DNA of 64,000 nucleotides, taken from NCBI RefSeq assembly GCF_035046485.1, contig NC_085137.1, positions 376,030,706 to 376,094,705 on the forward strand, read 5' to 3'. Positions 36,404 through 49,310 of the stretch are shown piece by piece. The notes below the pieces were generated by a model. It made no database searches and was not told the DNA's origin. It was given only the letters and a program-made list of their open reading frames with translations. Within the stretch, counting starts at the first letter, position 1, and each line of letters starts with the position of its first letter. The position numbers and the translations under genes were made by a program. This DNA is from Aedes albopictus (lineage: Eukaryota > Arthropoda > Insecta > Diptera > Culicidae).

Positions 36404-36556
36404 CTAGATTGAGTTTAAATAAGGGCGAAAATAACATGAGCGAGTTCTCTTCATCGACTCTCTCTCTCTTCTTCAAATTAAAGTGACAAGATGCAAGCAT
36501 GGTTGCACTTTTTGGTCATAAATCGCTAGGTTGCGATACAATCTAGCGTCTAAATG
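36404..36556. mobile_element. Partial copy of the CTAGATTGAG hairpin MITE
   Basis: This matches one arm and the loop of the element at 52326-52576, starting CTAGATTGAGTTTAAATAAG and continuing through CATCGACTCTCTC and ACAAGATGCAAG. The opposite arm is missing. Confidence 0.75.
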
Positions 36557-36559
36557 TAA

Positions 36560-37240
36560 AACAGAAGGTATCCCCGAAGAAGTTTTTCCTGGATGAAACC
36601 AAGAAATAATTCATGGAATTTCTGAGGCACTGACTGGAATGAACTTCTTAAGCGATCCCAAAACAGCTTCTGGAGGAAACTTGAAAAAGAAAATCCAGAA
36701 TGCAATTCCTAAAGGGATCCCACAAGGAACTTCTTGTGTAATCTCTGGAGAAAATACTGAAAGAATTTCAGAAAAAAATATTAGAGAAATTCATGAAGGA
36801 ATTTTAAAACAAGTTCCTGGAGGAATCCCGATAAGAATTAATGAAAAAATCCCACAAGAAATTTTTGGCGAAATCCAGGAAAAACCTCCTAGATCAATCT
36901 CAGAAAGAGCTCCTGGAGACATCCTATTCATCCTAGTGGAATCCAGGAGTTCCTGGAAGAATCCCGGAAAGATCTCCTGGAGGAATCTCGGAATTTTCAA
37001 AAGGAGGAAGCTCAGAAGAAACTTCTTGAAAAATACCAGAAATACCGGTAGAAATTACGGTTGAAATCTCTGGAAGGGGGAATCTTTGAAGGAACTCTAA
37101 GATAAATCCCAGAAGCAACTCCTGGTCAATCTCGGAAAATTTTGGAGGAATCCCAGAAGGAACTCCGGGAGGTATCCGCGAAGAAAGACTTCAAGAAACT
37201 CCTTGAGGAATCTCATAAAGAACTCCTTGAAATATCACTA
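36560..37240. repeat. GAATTCC-type array, diverged
   Basis: Units such as GGAATCCCAGAAGGAACTCC and CTCCTGGAGGAATCTCGG recur at about 24-bp spacing. More diverged than the 31-35 kb blocks. Confidence 0.65.
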
Positions 37241-39605
37241 AACTAAGTGCGACTCGTCAATCCAAATGTCATCAGTTCGACACTAAGGTGACGAGGATTG
37301 TTTGTTCACATAAATTTAAATCGCACAAGATAGGGTATCGGGATGCTTCGTTGGCATAGTCCCCTCGTTCGGCCTATCTCAATGTAAACCAAAAACTCAA
37401 ACAAACACGCATAATTGGATTTCAATAATTGAACATTTGATGCGACGGTCAAAGACGCTACTTTGAACTTGTGTATTTGTTTTCAACGAATATTAACTAT
37501 TTAACAAATTGAATGTGGGCCGAATATTGTGGACATTTTTTTCACTATGTACCCAAATCTTGGCCCATCAGCAAAGTGACTTCAAAAACAGCGATAAAAA
37601 GACGTCAACAGCATTTCTTGCGAAAAAACCAGAAAGAACGAACAGGAAGAAAGATTTTGTGTGCGGTGACTGTAAAAATATAACACAATAATAGGGTTGC
37701 GTTGTTATTGTTACTAAATTAAGAAAGAACTTTAGTTAAAGTGATTTATTTATAGTTTTTTGAAAATTTAGCTCCGAAAATATAATTTAAAAGTAAGATT
37801 GGTGAACAAACAGAGATAATACTTCAGCAGAAATATTGAAAAAATGAGATAATTAGTGGTTCTAATGCATGGATAGCAATAGGCCAACGTTGTATCCACT
37901 AATAGGCCAATTTTTGTACCATAGACCAACGTTGCATACCATCGCATCGAATCTTTTCAACTTAATTAAGTAAAATCTTGAATATTTACGTAAGTTTACT
38001 TCCAATTGGTGAAGCATGCATTGCCTAGAGTGTGTAATAGGGTGGACATATTATTTCTAGTGCTATTAATTTATGAGTTATGGTCAAAATTGTCAAGGCG
38101 GCTTGCAAATTAGGCCAAGGAATGGTACATATACCCTACTACATTGCATCGCAATAGTACACATCGTAAATCGCATCGCATAAGATAACGCTTCAAGCTT
38201 CAGACAAACAGACGTATCACTTGGAACAAATTGTGATAAAAACCATCGTCACGAAAACATAATCACCCAATGCTAATCAGGCTGTGTTAAGCAAACCACT
38301 CAGTAGGTGGCAGTAGTGAGCAAACGTCAAACAGGAGCAAAAACGATGCGAGCGCCGTGACCGAGCTGCGAACTGCGAACTACAAAATATTAGAACTAAC
38401 CGTTAAAAAAAGGGTAACGATGAGAAGTGAGTAGAGTTAGAAGTCTGTTTGTCTGTGCTTCAAGTATACATTTTCTAATGGAAAACCACCTTTTACAACT
38501 AGTCACCTTGTAGAACAATTTAGAAGAACTAGTTCCGAAATAAGCTCCCGTGTGCCTAAACTCCAGCATTTGCCCCCCCCGTGTTGATTACAGGTTCGGT
38601 GATCCCATTCACCTTCCTCGCACCGTGTTCCGAGTGTCGTCCACATCAGCAAATTTCTTCCTCTATCTTAAGTCTCCCGGCTTACACACGCGGGTGACTG
38701 GACTGAGCGAGTTCCCAGAGAGCCCATTTACAGATTCCTACACTGCACTACTGTTGGCTGACTACTGTGGGACTTTGCCATCGCCGCCGCCGCACTGATT
38801 GTGCTGTGGTGGTAGCGGCGCGGCGGCAGTGATGATGATGGAAACCCGGTCTAATGGTATTATAATTCCATTCTCTCATTCGGTTGGTCTCGTTAATCCC
38901 ACGGGTGGCTGAGACATACCCTTCTTGAATTCCGGCTGTTTGATGTTTCTCTCTCGTGAACCCACCATCATCGTCATCAGCCGCTGGCTGCAGCATTGCT
39001 TCTTCGGATTGTTGTTGTTTTTTTTTTGTTCTTCTCTAGGTTGTTAACTCTCGTGGCCGAGAAGGTCTCAACATCGCGTAATATTTTGAGGTCTTGACAG
39101 GTTTCCCACAGGTACACCAATACATGTAGGAATCAGGTTGGAAGCCACGGATAGGAAGATTGCAAAAGTTTCCAGCGTGTGATGGGAAGGGATTTTTCGA
39201 GCAGTTATGTATGTACTGGTGAACGGAATCAACAACATACAGCGGGAGTTTCAAGAACTTTGAGAGAGTTGCCAAGATAAGTGCGGCAGAAGATATTTTA
39301 AATGACAATAAATAATGACTTTGAGTTTTACCTATCACTTGGCGTCTTCTGCAAACATTTTTTAGGGATTTGCAGTTAGAAGAGCGACAATTGAGTGACA
39401 ACTTATTTTCCAAGGCTGAACTCTTCGTGCAATTGCATCATTACAATGATCACCATTGAGATGGAAAAAGGTATTTAACACATTTTACAAAAAGAAACTA
39501 ATATGTAACATGTTGAACCTTACTAGGATGTTGGAGTAAATATGACCCAGACTGACTCGCTGAACGAAAACTGCGCTAACGTGGCGCGCCTAGCCTAACA
39601 TCTTA
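37241..39605. other. Intergenic stretch without supported genes
   Basis: Mostly AT-rich. The 38550-39000 part is richer in G+C with a GCC run near 38777-38790 but shows no supported exon. A minus-strand frame at 39036-39413 has no recognised domain. Confidence 0.4.
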
Positions 39606-41990
39606 GAAGGGCTAAAGATTGTATAAGATACTGAATCTTCTGGTTGCTCTACAGAACAGATTTATCTAGTTTTTCTTAAATTTCTTCAGTTATTCTTCCA
39701 GGCACTCCGGCAAGAATTTAACAAAGATTCTTTGAAGATTTTTTCCGGAAATTCTTTCTGTAATTCTTCCAAGTATACCACCAGTGCTTCATCGAGGTTT
39801 TCTACCAGGAATTTCCTTAGGGATTCCTCCGACAGTTTCTGTAAAGATTTCGTAAAATATTTTTTTCTGGGATTTCTCCAGGCATTGCTGATAAGAATCT
39901 TCCAGTTATTTCTCCAGTTGTTACAAGTTTTATTTTTGTGTTACATGTGCTCTTCTTCTGATAGCGAACTTTACTACCTGTAGATCTTCTTAGAAATAGA
40001 GTCCACAAAGTTTACTACATTATTGGTATGAATAAAAAAGTTTTCGAAAATGTAGTTTTCAGGTCTTTCGAACATGAGCTTTTACTACATGTTTGTAGTC
40101 AGACCTATTAAAATAAGTCAAGTATAAGTAATCTTACTGGAAGCTTGTGGTTCCATGAAGACGTTGAGATTTCCTTCGGATGAGAATTTGAACAGCAAGT
40201 AAAATCAAGAAGGAATCTGCATAACCGTGCTAGAGAAGCAAGAGAAGGGCTCCCTCCCAGTACTAGCAGATACATATAATATAAAAGGTTCATCCGGATT
40301 CCTACTACCATTTTTCCAAGATTCGAACTATTCTTTCCGGGATTGTTCCTTGTGAAACTTCCGGGATTTCTGAATTCCGACCGATTTTTCCTACAGTTTT
40401 TTTACGGGGATCCTACAGAATTTCTTCTTGAACTTTTTCCGGTATTGCTCCCAAAGTCTCTCGTGGGATTGCTCAAAGACATTTTCGTGAAATTTCTACC
40501 AGGATTTATCCCGAGATCTCCACACGAGTTATTCTAAAATATATCGCAGATATTGTCGTGGAATTTTCTGGATTTTTGTTTAAGATTTTCCATGATGACT
40601 TCCGAAGGAGATCTTCCCATGATTTCTACAAGAGTTATTCCTGGGATTTCTCCTAGAGCTCATCCAAGAATTCCTAAGGAACTTTTCACGAATTTTCTGT
40701 AGGAGCTCCTCCCACAATTCTTCTGAAGCTATAGCTTCTTCAAGAAATTTCCGTGATCTTTCTTCTAGAGTCTCACTCTGGATTTCTCTAGAAGTTTCAG
40801 CTGGGATATTTCCCAAAGGTTCTTGCGGGATTTCTTTAGATGTGCCATCGATCGGAGATTTCTCTCGGAGTTTTCCCGGGATATCTCTCAGAAATTCCTT
40901 TCGCTGTTGGTCCTAGGATATCTCGGTGTTTTTTCCTTTTCTGAATTTACCTTGGGCTAAGATTCTTCTTCTCCTAAGATTTTTTTCCGTCATGCCTTCT
41001 TGGATTTCTGTAGGAACTTTTGCTGTTATTTCTCATGGAGTTTTTCGCGTGACTTATTTTAGAGCTTTTTGAAGGCTTTACTTTGTAGTTGTTTGTCGGA
41101 TTTATGGCAGTGAACTACCTGGAATTGTTTTTTACACATTGTCTAGGGATTATTTCCAGAGCTCTTCCCGGAATCCCTACCAGAAAATGTCGCGAGATTC
41201 TGGATGCTCCTTTTTGGCATATCTATAATCATTGCTCTCGGAGTTCTTGCAGGGATTCTTCCAGGAGTTTTTCTTCGGTATGTCCTCTGGGATAACTTAC
41301 AAAAATCCAGATGAAATCTTGGGGGAATCTCGAGAGGAACTCCAGAAGGAAATCCTGGGAAAACTGGGACATCTAAAAAAAAAACTCTAGGAATAATCCC
41401 GGGAGGAAATATTGAGGAAAATCAAGGAGGAGTTCTGAAAGCGTCTAAGATATAGCCCGTGAGAAATCCAAGAGAAATGTCGTAAAAATCTATAAGAAAT
41501 TCCTGGGAGAACTTCTGCAAAAATCCAAAGAGCAACTGTTGAAAAGCTATCCTGGAAAATCACTAAGAGAAACTCCTAAAGGAGCTTTGGATAAACGTTG
41601 AAGGGATCTCTGAGGAATCCAGCGAGAAACATATAGGTAAAACCGCTTGAAGAAACCCCCGAGAGGTATCCAAGTAGAGAATTCGTGAAGAACTCCTGAA
41701 GATATCATGGGAGGAACTGTAGTAGAAATCCCAGGAACAACTTTCAGAAATCCCGAAAGAACACCGAAAAAAATCTAGGAAGGAACTATTTATGGGAGCA
41801 AATACGTAAACACCCTCTGAATAGAAAACTGGGAGACCAGGAAAAGCCAAGAAAAAGGTTTGACAAACCTCTAGGAAAAACAACTTTGGACAAATTCAAG
41901 GAAAAGCTCGCAGGAAAAATTCTGTGAGAAACTGTAAAATTTAATGGAGGAATTGCCGTAGAAATGCAAGGCGAAATCCTGGAGTAAATT
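39606..41990. repeat. GAATTCC-type array, strongly diverged
   Basis: Loose units of the TTCTTCCGGGATTTCTCC kind predominate from 39.6 to 41.3 kb, and their complements (GGAAATCCTGGGAAAACT kind) from about 41.3 to 41.99 kb. Non-repeat DNA at about 39950-40310 interrupts it. The change of strand near 41.3 kb parallels the flips in the 31-35 kb block. Confidence 0.6.
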
Positions 41991-42589
41991 CGAGGAAGAA
42001 TTATGGATATAATTTCGTAATCTCAACATAACAACACCTGTACAGAGAACTGACATCAAAGTTCAGTTTCAAAACTGTGTAAGGAATTTAAAGATCATAT
42101 TATGGTCTGTTTGGTTACTTATTGGAAGCCTGAATGTTTATCTCCTGATTTTTAGAGCGTTTGGACGCCATATTTTTTTAGAAGAAAAATAATCTTTCGG
42201 TTGAAATGTCGAAACAATTTATTGCAACTGACCCAAAAAACCTCTTAGAAAAATCTAGAAATGATCAGTTTTGCAAAAAAAAAAATCTTGGAAGAATTCA
42301 GCATTTTGGTAATATTTATTGGACAAGCATATGAGCTATAAAAGCAACCTGCCAGAGAAAATACGATAAAAGGATTGACTGATGGATCAACAACAATTAT
42401 GCAATCTCGTCATCCTGGATTCGGAAATTGTAACAGGGCAAAATATATGTCCAAATGTTATGTTCTAGTTTATTGCGCATTTGTAAGGTTCCAATATAAT
42501 ATGTTATATTTCTAATAGGCTTTATTGCTGCATTTTACAGTTATACAGTTGTACGTCATGTAGTGGTGTATCTAGATATTCTTTAGAAG
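41991..42589. other. AT-rich spacer
   Basis: No gene or repeat could be supported here. Confidence 0.45.
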
Positions 42590-42770
42590 ATGTGTCCAAA
42601 GATTTCTCAAAAGATTCTTGTAGGAATTCCTGAGGACATTATAAAAAAAACTTTGAAGAATACGACAGGAATACCACCGGGTGTTCCTCTGTGGATTTTT
42701 CCAGGAATACCTTCAAGGACTTCTGCTGGAATTTCTCCGACAATTTCTTCAGTGAACCCCAGATACCAAA
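42590..42770. repeat. Short GAATTCC-type block
   Basis: About seven units of the kind GGAATTCCTGAGGACATT and CAGGAATACCTTCAAGGACT occur at 24-bp spacing. Confidence 0.6.
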
Positions 42771-43370
42771 TCTGACAATAGACAATGAATTTTAGGAACA
42801 ACATTTCAAAAATATCTCGCATCCCAAACTGGTAACCCTCCCCCGCATCACGGCACCTATACAACCATGCCAAAAAAGAAAACAAATAATCGAGCAGCTC
42901 GAAGCTCTATATACCTACACGGGAGAAAAAAAAACATTCCACGGCAAAGCTGGCAGGCAAAGCGGCAGCAGCCGCCGCGGAGAAACCGCTCGCTCGACTC
43001 GAATGAAGGCGCAAAATGGGCTCAAATTAATTTTGCAATGAACTGGATTTTTAGTTTTTTTTGGCTCTCCTCTTTTGGCCGGCTTGGCATACCTCTCTTA
43101 TAGCTAGCTGGACGTTGTCGTCTTCGTCAACACCACCACATCACACTTTTCCCGAAATTACTGTTACTGCGCTTTTGGACGACATTAAGCGACAATTTTG
43201 GAAATTGTTCGAAAGTTTGTACTCAGGTTCAAACTTGGATGACTCAAGTTGGATTAGATTTTGTAATATTGCTAAAAATGTAGAGAGCTGACATTCTTTC
43301 GAGAGAATTTCTAGTACATCACGATAATCAATCATTACACTTTCTAATAAGAAATTTTAATTATTTTGAT
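42771..43370. other. Spacer without supported genes
   Basis: The 42900-43130 part is G+C-richer, but its ORFs show no domain. Nothing else is seen. Confidence 0.4.
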
Positions 43371-44220
43371 CAGTGTCTGGAAGAATAAGCGCCACGATTT
43401 CTCTCCAAAATCCTCTGGAAGAATCCTATTGAATTATTGTTTGAAGATTTAAAGGAAAAATCGGATACTACTGAGATGTAGCACCTTGAATATGTCGAGT
43501 TTTTAAAACGAACGGAAGGTAAAATTTCAGGAACAAGTTGATAATTAATTCCAGGAAATAAGCTGATAAGTAAGGGATGAGGGTTGGAAAACCGGAAGAA
43601 CTCTGGTTATTCAGACAATCAGATCAACACAGAAGAAACTTTGAGATTCCTGAAGAAGTATGGGAAATCCTGGAAAAAGTTGAGGATTCTAGGAGAAACT
43701 AATGGTTGTATCTTGCTGCTGGCACTTCCTAAAGATGCCAAGAGAATTTTAGGAATTGTATGAAGATCTCATATACATTCTAACAGAAAGATTTATGTAT
43801 TAGGAGAAGGCTAGTATTTATTGGATGATACTGGTGTTTCATAAGGATGCCGAATGGAATCATGGAAGATGTTGCAGATTCTGAAAAAGTATGTTGGTGA
43901 TTTTCGAAAAAAGGGATTCTGTAATCTAATCAGAGTTCCGTTGATTCTTGGAGATATCAGAAGAAGTCTGAGAAATTCGCAATGAAAATATTAAAATTTC
44001 AAAGGTAGTCGATGATAATTCAGAAAGCTGACTAACCTAGGACGGATCTATAGGAGCTTGTTGGCCAAGCAGGAGTAAACTACAGATTCCAATAAAGATG
44101 ATGAGGATTCCCAGACCAAACTGGTGATCCGGAAGTAAATACCAGGGATGCCTGGACAAATTCTGGGATTCCGGAAAGAAGTTGATGACTCTGGAAGCAG
44201 AATGCTGGTTTCTGGTGGAA
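43371..44220. repeat. Very diverged GAATTCC-type sequence
   Basis: Scattered units such as GGAAGAATCCTATTGAATT and GGAGATATCAGAAGAAGTCTG keep roughly the 24-bp rhythm but little sequence identity. Assignment to the array family is tentative. Confidence 0.4.
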
Positions 44221-44700
44221 GCTGTGAATGTCCTTTGCGTTTCACAATATTTTTTTCGCCATCAAGCGATACACTTTCGAAATTCGATGAGCCACCATCT
44301 TTTCAATAATGAATACAGAATGGTATACAGGTATGTTCCGTTTTTATCAATATTTTAATGTTTACGGGAAGTTTTATTAGAAAACACATTTCATCATACA
44401 TTTATGCAGTTTGCTGTCCAACTTAATTGTAACTTGACATCTTTCAACTGTTGAGATGCACAATTTACATTCTATTGTTTTCTAACTAACGCCGACACGA
44501 GATTTCTACCAGTTTTGTGACTCCGGGGCGAAGCTGGGAATTTATAAAAACTAACAACCTGTCAACATAAAGTTATTTGTCTATTTACGTTACAAGCAAG
44601 AGTAACTCAGATGACAGCTCCATTACCCGAAACGAGGCTTTCCAGAATGGTACACTTCCCGGAATGATTCATCTCCCGGAACACGATTTCGAAATCTTAA
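44221..44700. other. Spacer without supported features
   Basis: No coding or repeat signal was found. Confidence 0.45.
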
Positions 44701-45510
44701 CAAAGAAAAATGTGTCCGTCCTTTTGGAAAGAAGATCCTTCATGAGTTTCTTTTGAGATTCTTCCAGGTTTTAGCTTAAGAAATATTTCAACATAATCGC
44801 TTGAAACTCCTCTAGAACTACTTTGGGATTTCCCCTAGTTGGATTCTTTTCTGGGATTTCTTGAAGATTTTTTATTGGAATCCTTCTAGGTTATGTCGTA
44901 TCATTCCGGTGAATATACTTCGTTGAGACAATTCCGAAGAGTTTCTGATCCTGGAATTTCTCTAGGAGTATCTTCTGAGATTTCTTCAGAAGTTCATTAA
45001 TATACGCACCCAGATATTCATTTTTCAGTTTCTGCTGAATTTTATGCAGATATTTTCCAAAGAGTTATTTCCAGAAATCGGAAACTCATTCTGAGTTTCA
45101 ACCAAAGGATCATTGTGATACTCGTCCCAGAGTTGCTTTGGAAATTCCTTCAGCAGAACCTCCGAGGTTTTCTTCACAATTCCCTAAGAAAATTCTTCTT
45201 AGATTATTTTCAGAAATCCCTCTTGGAATTTCTTAATGTATCCTTTCAGAAGTTCCTTCTAGAGCTGCCCCAGAAATTCTTCCTAGGATTTTTCCAAAAC
45301 TTTTCTCAAATTTTATCAGTACATAGTTCCTTCTGGAAATGCTCTAAAAATTTCTTTAGACATTGTTCCTTGGGACTCGTGCATGAATTTCTCCTTGTGG
45401 GACTTCTGCAGGTGTTTTTTTTTCTGAAACTTCGAACGCGGTTTCTTCCAAGAGCTTTTGCTGGATTGCTTCTACCTATAAATGTATGCGATTTTTCCAT
45501 GATTTCTCAC
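44701..45510. repeat. GAATTCC-type array, diverged
   Basis: Units of the TTCTTCCAGGTTTTAG and CCTTCAGAAGTTCCTTCTAG kind recur. The 45115-45537 ORF is a by-product of the repeat. A helentron-type element follows directly at 45520. Confidence 0.6.
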
Positions 45511-45519
45511 AGCGTTTTA

Positions 45520-46538
45520 CCCTTCTTACACCCATAAGAAGGGTATAAATACCGCTTGGAAAACCGACTTTCGATCCGAGGCCCGCAGGGCCGAGTCACA
45601 TATACCAATCAACTCAGCTCGACGAATTGAGCAAATGTCTGTATGTGCGTGTGTGTGTATGTGTGTGTATGTGTGTGTGTGTGTGTGTATGTATGTTACA
45701 AAAAAATGTCACTCACGGTTCTCAGCCATCTGTTGACCGATTTGAGTTCTCTTGGAAGCAAATGAAAGCTACTACATCCTAGTAGAACGCTATTGAATTT
45801 TATTTTGATTGGACGTTCGGTTACCGAGATATCTTTCAAAGAGTGCTAGGGAGTAGTACAACTTAATTATTTTAGATATTTTTGACAAAGTGTATCACCA
45901 TAAATTTCTCAGCCGTCTATCAACCGATTTGGGTTCTTAAGGCCCCAAACGAAAGCTACTACATCCTAGTAGAACGCTATTGATTTTGTTTTTGATTGGA
46001 CGTTCGGTTACCGAGATATCTTTCAAAGAGTGCTAGGGAGTAGTACAACTTAATTATTTTAGATATTTTTGACAAAGTGTATCACCAAAAATTTCTCAGT
46101 CGTCTATCAACCGATTCGGGTTCTTAAGGCCCGAAACAAAAGCTACTGCACCCTAGAAGAACGCTTTTGAATTTCATTCCGATTGGACATTTTGTAACCG
46201 AGATATCTTTCGGGGAGTACTTTGGAGTAATACAACTTAACTTTTTAAGAGGTCATTGAAAAATGCTTCATTATAAATTGATCAGCCGTGTGTCAATCGA
46301 TTTGAGTTCTCCAATCAGCAAATGCTAGTATGTAGTAGTATGCTATTGAATTTCATTCCGTTGGGACATTTTGTTTCCGAGATATCTTTCTAGGAGTACT
46401 TAGGTTTAATAAAATTTACGCTATTGAGAGATTTTTGATAAAATGTCAAATCCACAATATTTTCTAGAATGACCAAATATCACAATCATACATATGTACG
46501 AATAATACAACAATAATTTTAATAAGTGTAAGAAGGGT
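45520..46538. mobile_element. Helentron-type non-autonomous element with internal tandem repeats
   Basis: The outer ends ACCCTTCTTACAC (45520-45532) and GTGTAAGAAGGGT (46526-46538) are perfect 13-bp inverted repeats. Just inside the left end, TAAGAAGGGT mirrors the terminus and can form a hairpin. A (GT)n/(GTAT)n microsatellite lies at about 45645-45695. Four copies of a roughly 180-bp unit then follow (starting near 45722, 45904, 46088 and 46266), each with CGATTTGGGTTCT- and ACCGAGATATCTTTC-type blocks. Inverted repeats, a terminal hairpin, a central microsatellite and tandem repeats together resemble HINE/DINE-1-like elements. No target duplication was found, as expected for that group. 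No ORF. Confidence 0.65.
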
Positions 46539-46559
46539 TCTGTTCACCATAGGTGGATT

Positions 46560-47520
46560 AATTCAGGTTTTTTTCTGATAATTCTGCAGTAGTTTATTCT
46601 ATAAAGCTTCCAGGAGTTGCTCTTGGGAATCCTAGATAAATTTTGTCTGGGAATCCTCTAGAAGTTCCTTTTGAACATTCTTCCGGGAATTCTCCCGGAC
46701 TTCTTTCTAGAAATGATCCAAGGGCTGCTTTTAAGAAAACTCCAGGAACTCCCTCCGGGAACCCTCCAGGAGTTCGTTCTAACAAACCTCCAGGAGTACC
46801 TTCTGAAAATCCTTCACAGGTTCTTTTTTGGAAAATCCCGGAGAAGTATCATCTGAGAGCACTCCTGGTGTTTCATGTTTTATTTATCCTTGTTAAACCA
46901 ATCCAGGAGTTATTTCTGGGATTCCGGCAGAAGTTACTGTGGAAAATCTTCTCAGAGATCCTTCTGCGAATCTTACAGGAGTTCTTTCTTGATATCTTTC
47001 AGGAGTTCTTCAGGAGTTCTCTTCAGGACTCTTAGCTCGGATTCCTTCAGTTTCTTTTGTGGGAATCCTCCAGTAGGTACCTTTTAGGTAATCTTTTAGA
47101 AGTTCCTAGAGAAATCCCTAGATCGAATTCCTGGAAGCCAGACTGAACTCCAGTAAGAATATCTATTCAAGAACCTTCTGACGGATTCCCTGGAATCACC
47201 AGAAAAAAAAAATCCGTAAAGGAATCAGGAGGAATCCTCTGAAATGCATCCATGTTGTAATCCTTAGGAAGGAGCTTCTTGGAGGAATCCCCTGAAGGAA
47301 TCTAAGGTGGCATTTCTGGGATAATCGACAGAGAGGATTCCTCAATGAATCCCCAGATAAAATTGTTGTAGAAATCTACAGACACATCTTCTGAAAACAT
47401 GCACATGGAGGAATTCCAAGAAGGAATTCTTGGATGATTACCCAGATGACATTCAAAAATGGAGTACCTGGAAGAATTTTCAGAACACTGCTGTATCTTT
47501 TGGAGGAATCCTGAAGAGTT
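46560..47520. repeat. GAATTCC-type array, diverged
   Basis: Units of the CTCCAGGAGTTCGTTCT and GGGAATCCTCTAGAAGTTCC kind dominate to about 47.04 kb. Complementary GGAATCCTCTGAAATGC-type units follow to 47.52 kb, another strand flip. Confidence 0.65.
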
Positions 47521-47530
47521 CTAGCTACTC

Positions 47531-47795
47531 TTCTTCTTCTTTATGGCTCTACGTCCCCACTGGGACTGGACCTGCCTCGCTTCAACTTAGTGTTCCTTGA
47601 GCACTTCCACAGTTATTAATTGAAGGGCTTTCTTTGCCAGGCATTGCAATGTATATTGTGAAGCAAGTACAATGACACACTATGCCCTGGGAATCGAGAA
47701 AATTTCACCGACTGGAACGGGAATCGAATTCGTCGTCTCCGGATTGGCGATCCAAAGCCTTAACCACTAGGCTAACTGGAGACCCAACAACCCCA
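47531..47795 (-). mobile_element. Feilai-like tRNA-derived SINE
   Basis: On the minus strand the head reads AGTTAGCCTAGTGGTTAAGG (A box) with GAATTCGATTCCCG (B box) downstream. The body ends with CGTAGAGCCATAAAGAAG, as remembered for Feilai, the abundant Aedes SINE. A 10-bp duplication CTAGCTACTC flanks it (47521-47530 and 47796-47805). This element is one of the best pointers to an Aedes genome. Confidence 0.85.
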
Positions 47796-47805
47796 CTAGC
47801 TACTC

Positions 47806-49310
47806 AGAATCCCAGAAATTTACATGTTGCTGCAATGGCTACTTACCCAAAGGTCGATTCCCCAACCCATTTTGTAGGTTGTGTTGATTCTGGTGATCGT
47901 CTTCAGTAGAAAAACAGCAACTGTGCGTTGTCACTTGGAATTGGCCGCGATTTTTCGGCCGGATTGTCTCGATATCCTTGGAACAAACTTTGCTTCCAGT
48001 TTAAAATACCATGAACACTATTCCATTCAATAATAATTGCACTGCCAATCTTCTCAAAATTGATCACAGCTTAATCATTCATTAACTGGACTCTTGTGGT
48101 ATATTTGCGTATAAAATAATTGATAAAAAGCACAGAATTAAAATCGACAAGGAATTTCCTTTCACTAAATTTTTCAAATCAACACAATCAACAGAGAAGG
48201 AGAAACGCCCCGTCGTCGAAGTTCCCCTCCCCTCCTTGGCACGACCGACGACCCCGTTGTCAAGAAGAAAACACTCTTCGCACACACAAGAGAACAACCG
48301 CTGGCTGCCACTCTCTCTCCCTCGCACCGACACACGTTTCCAAAACGGGCAACACACCCCACTCTTTCTCGCTCCCGTCGACGACGACGACGGCGGACAA
48401 TATTCAGATCCGATCCAATTTTATTTCTCCTCTGGGTAGTTTCAGATGCGAATTTTGCACTTTGCCTTCATCTTGCGGTCGTCGAGGACACGCAAATTTA
48501 CTATAATTCAACGAACAAACCACCCACGAACGCCAAATCACAAACGCGACGCACTGACTCCTCACAAAGCAATAATTTCTACTGCCATCAAATTTGAATT
48601 ATTCTTCAGGCACGGGAAACAGAATCGACACCACGCGAGGCGAGATACGGGACACACAACATGCCACACTGGAATACTGACTCATACTGAAGAAGAAAAC
48701 GCCAGGAATCGCTTCTCGGCGAGGCGACGACGGTCGGTCGTTAGTTTCGCCCGAAGTTGCCGTTGCTGTCGTCGTAGCAGCAACGACCGGCAAAAAAGCT
48801 TTTCGCTAAACGCCGCAACGAGTGTGCGAGGCGAAAACCGTGCAACGAGTAGAAGCAGCCCTGCGCAAGTTTTCGCCCCGCGCGGGGCATCTCATGCACG
48901 GAAAAATAAGAAGTTTTAAAAACTCTAGTCTATTTTACGAAACGACAACAGTGTTGATATTGATCTTAACACTCACGGGCTTTGGCGCAATCTCCTGTCA
49001 AATTTTCATTCATGAAATGAGCGATCAGCAGATCCGAAACGTCTCGTAAAATGGCTCATTGGAATCTGCACGAAACTCTCTCCCTCTCCTTCGCTCTTAT
49101 TGAGATTTTGTAAACAACAAGGCCAGGGAATGTCAAAATTCAAGTTCCCTCAAGATACTAGATCCTCACCGCCTCTCGATATCTCAACGACTATTAGCAC
49201 CAGGCCTCATCGCATCTTGATACCTCATCGGATATTGGATGGTACCGCATCTTGGTCTCCTCGCTTCCCGAACCACCGCCAGGGCGTCCCTGGGCCATAA
49301 CCTGTTGGAA
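47806..49310. other. Unassigned stretch, partly G+C-rich
   Basis: 48180-48920 is rich in CAC/CTC/CGA blocks with overlapping ORFs on both strands and no domain. It could be a promoter or 5' exon region or part of an unrecognised retroelement. Nothing firmer can be said. Confidence 0.35.

Noticed and set aside
45720..46440. CRISPR-like array from regularly spaced repeats
   Set aside because: Repeats of ~180 bp are contiguous without spacers and lie within a eukaryotic mobile element.
48120..48919. Overlapping ORFs on both strands suggesting a gene
   Set aside because: No domain, no convincing splice sites, and similar lengths on opposite strands as expected from composition.
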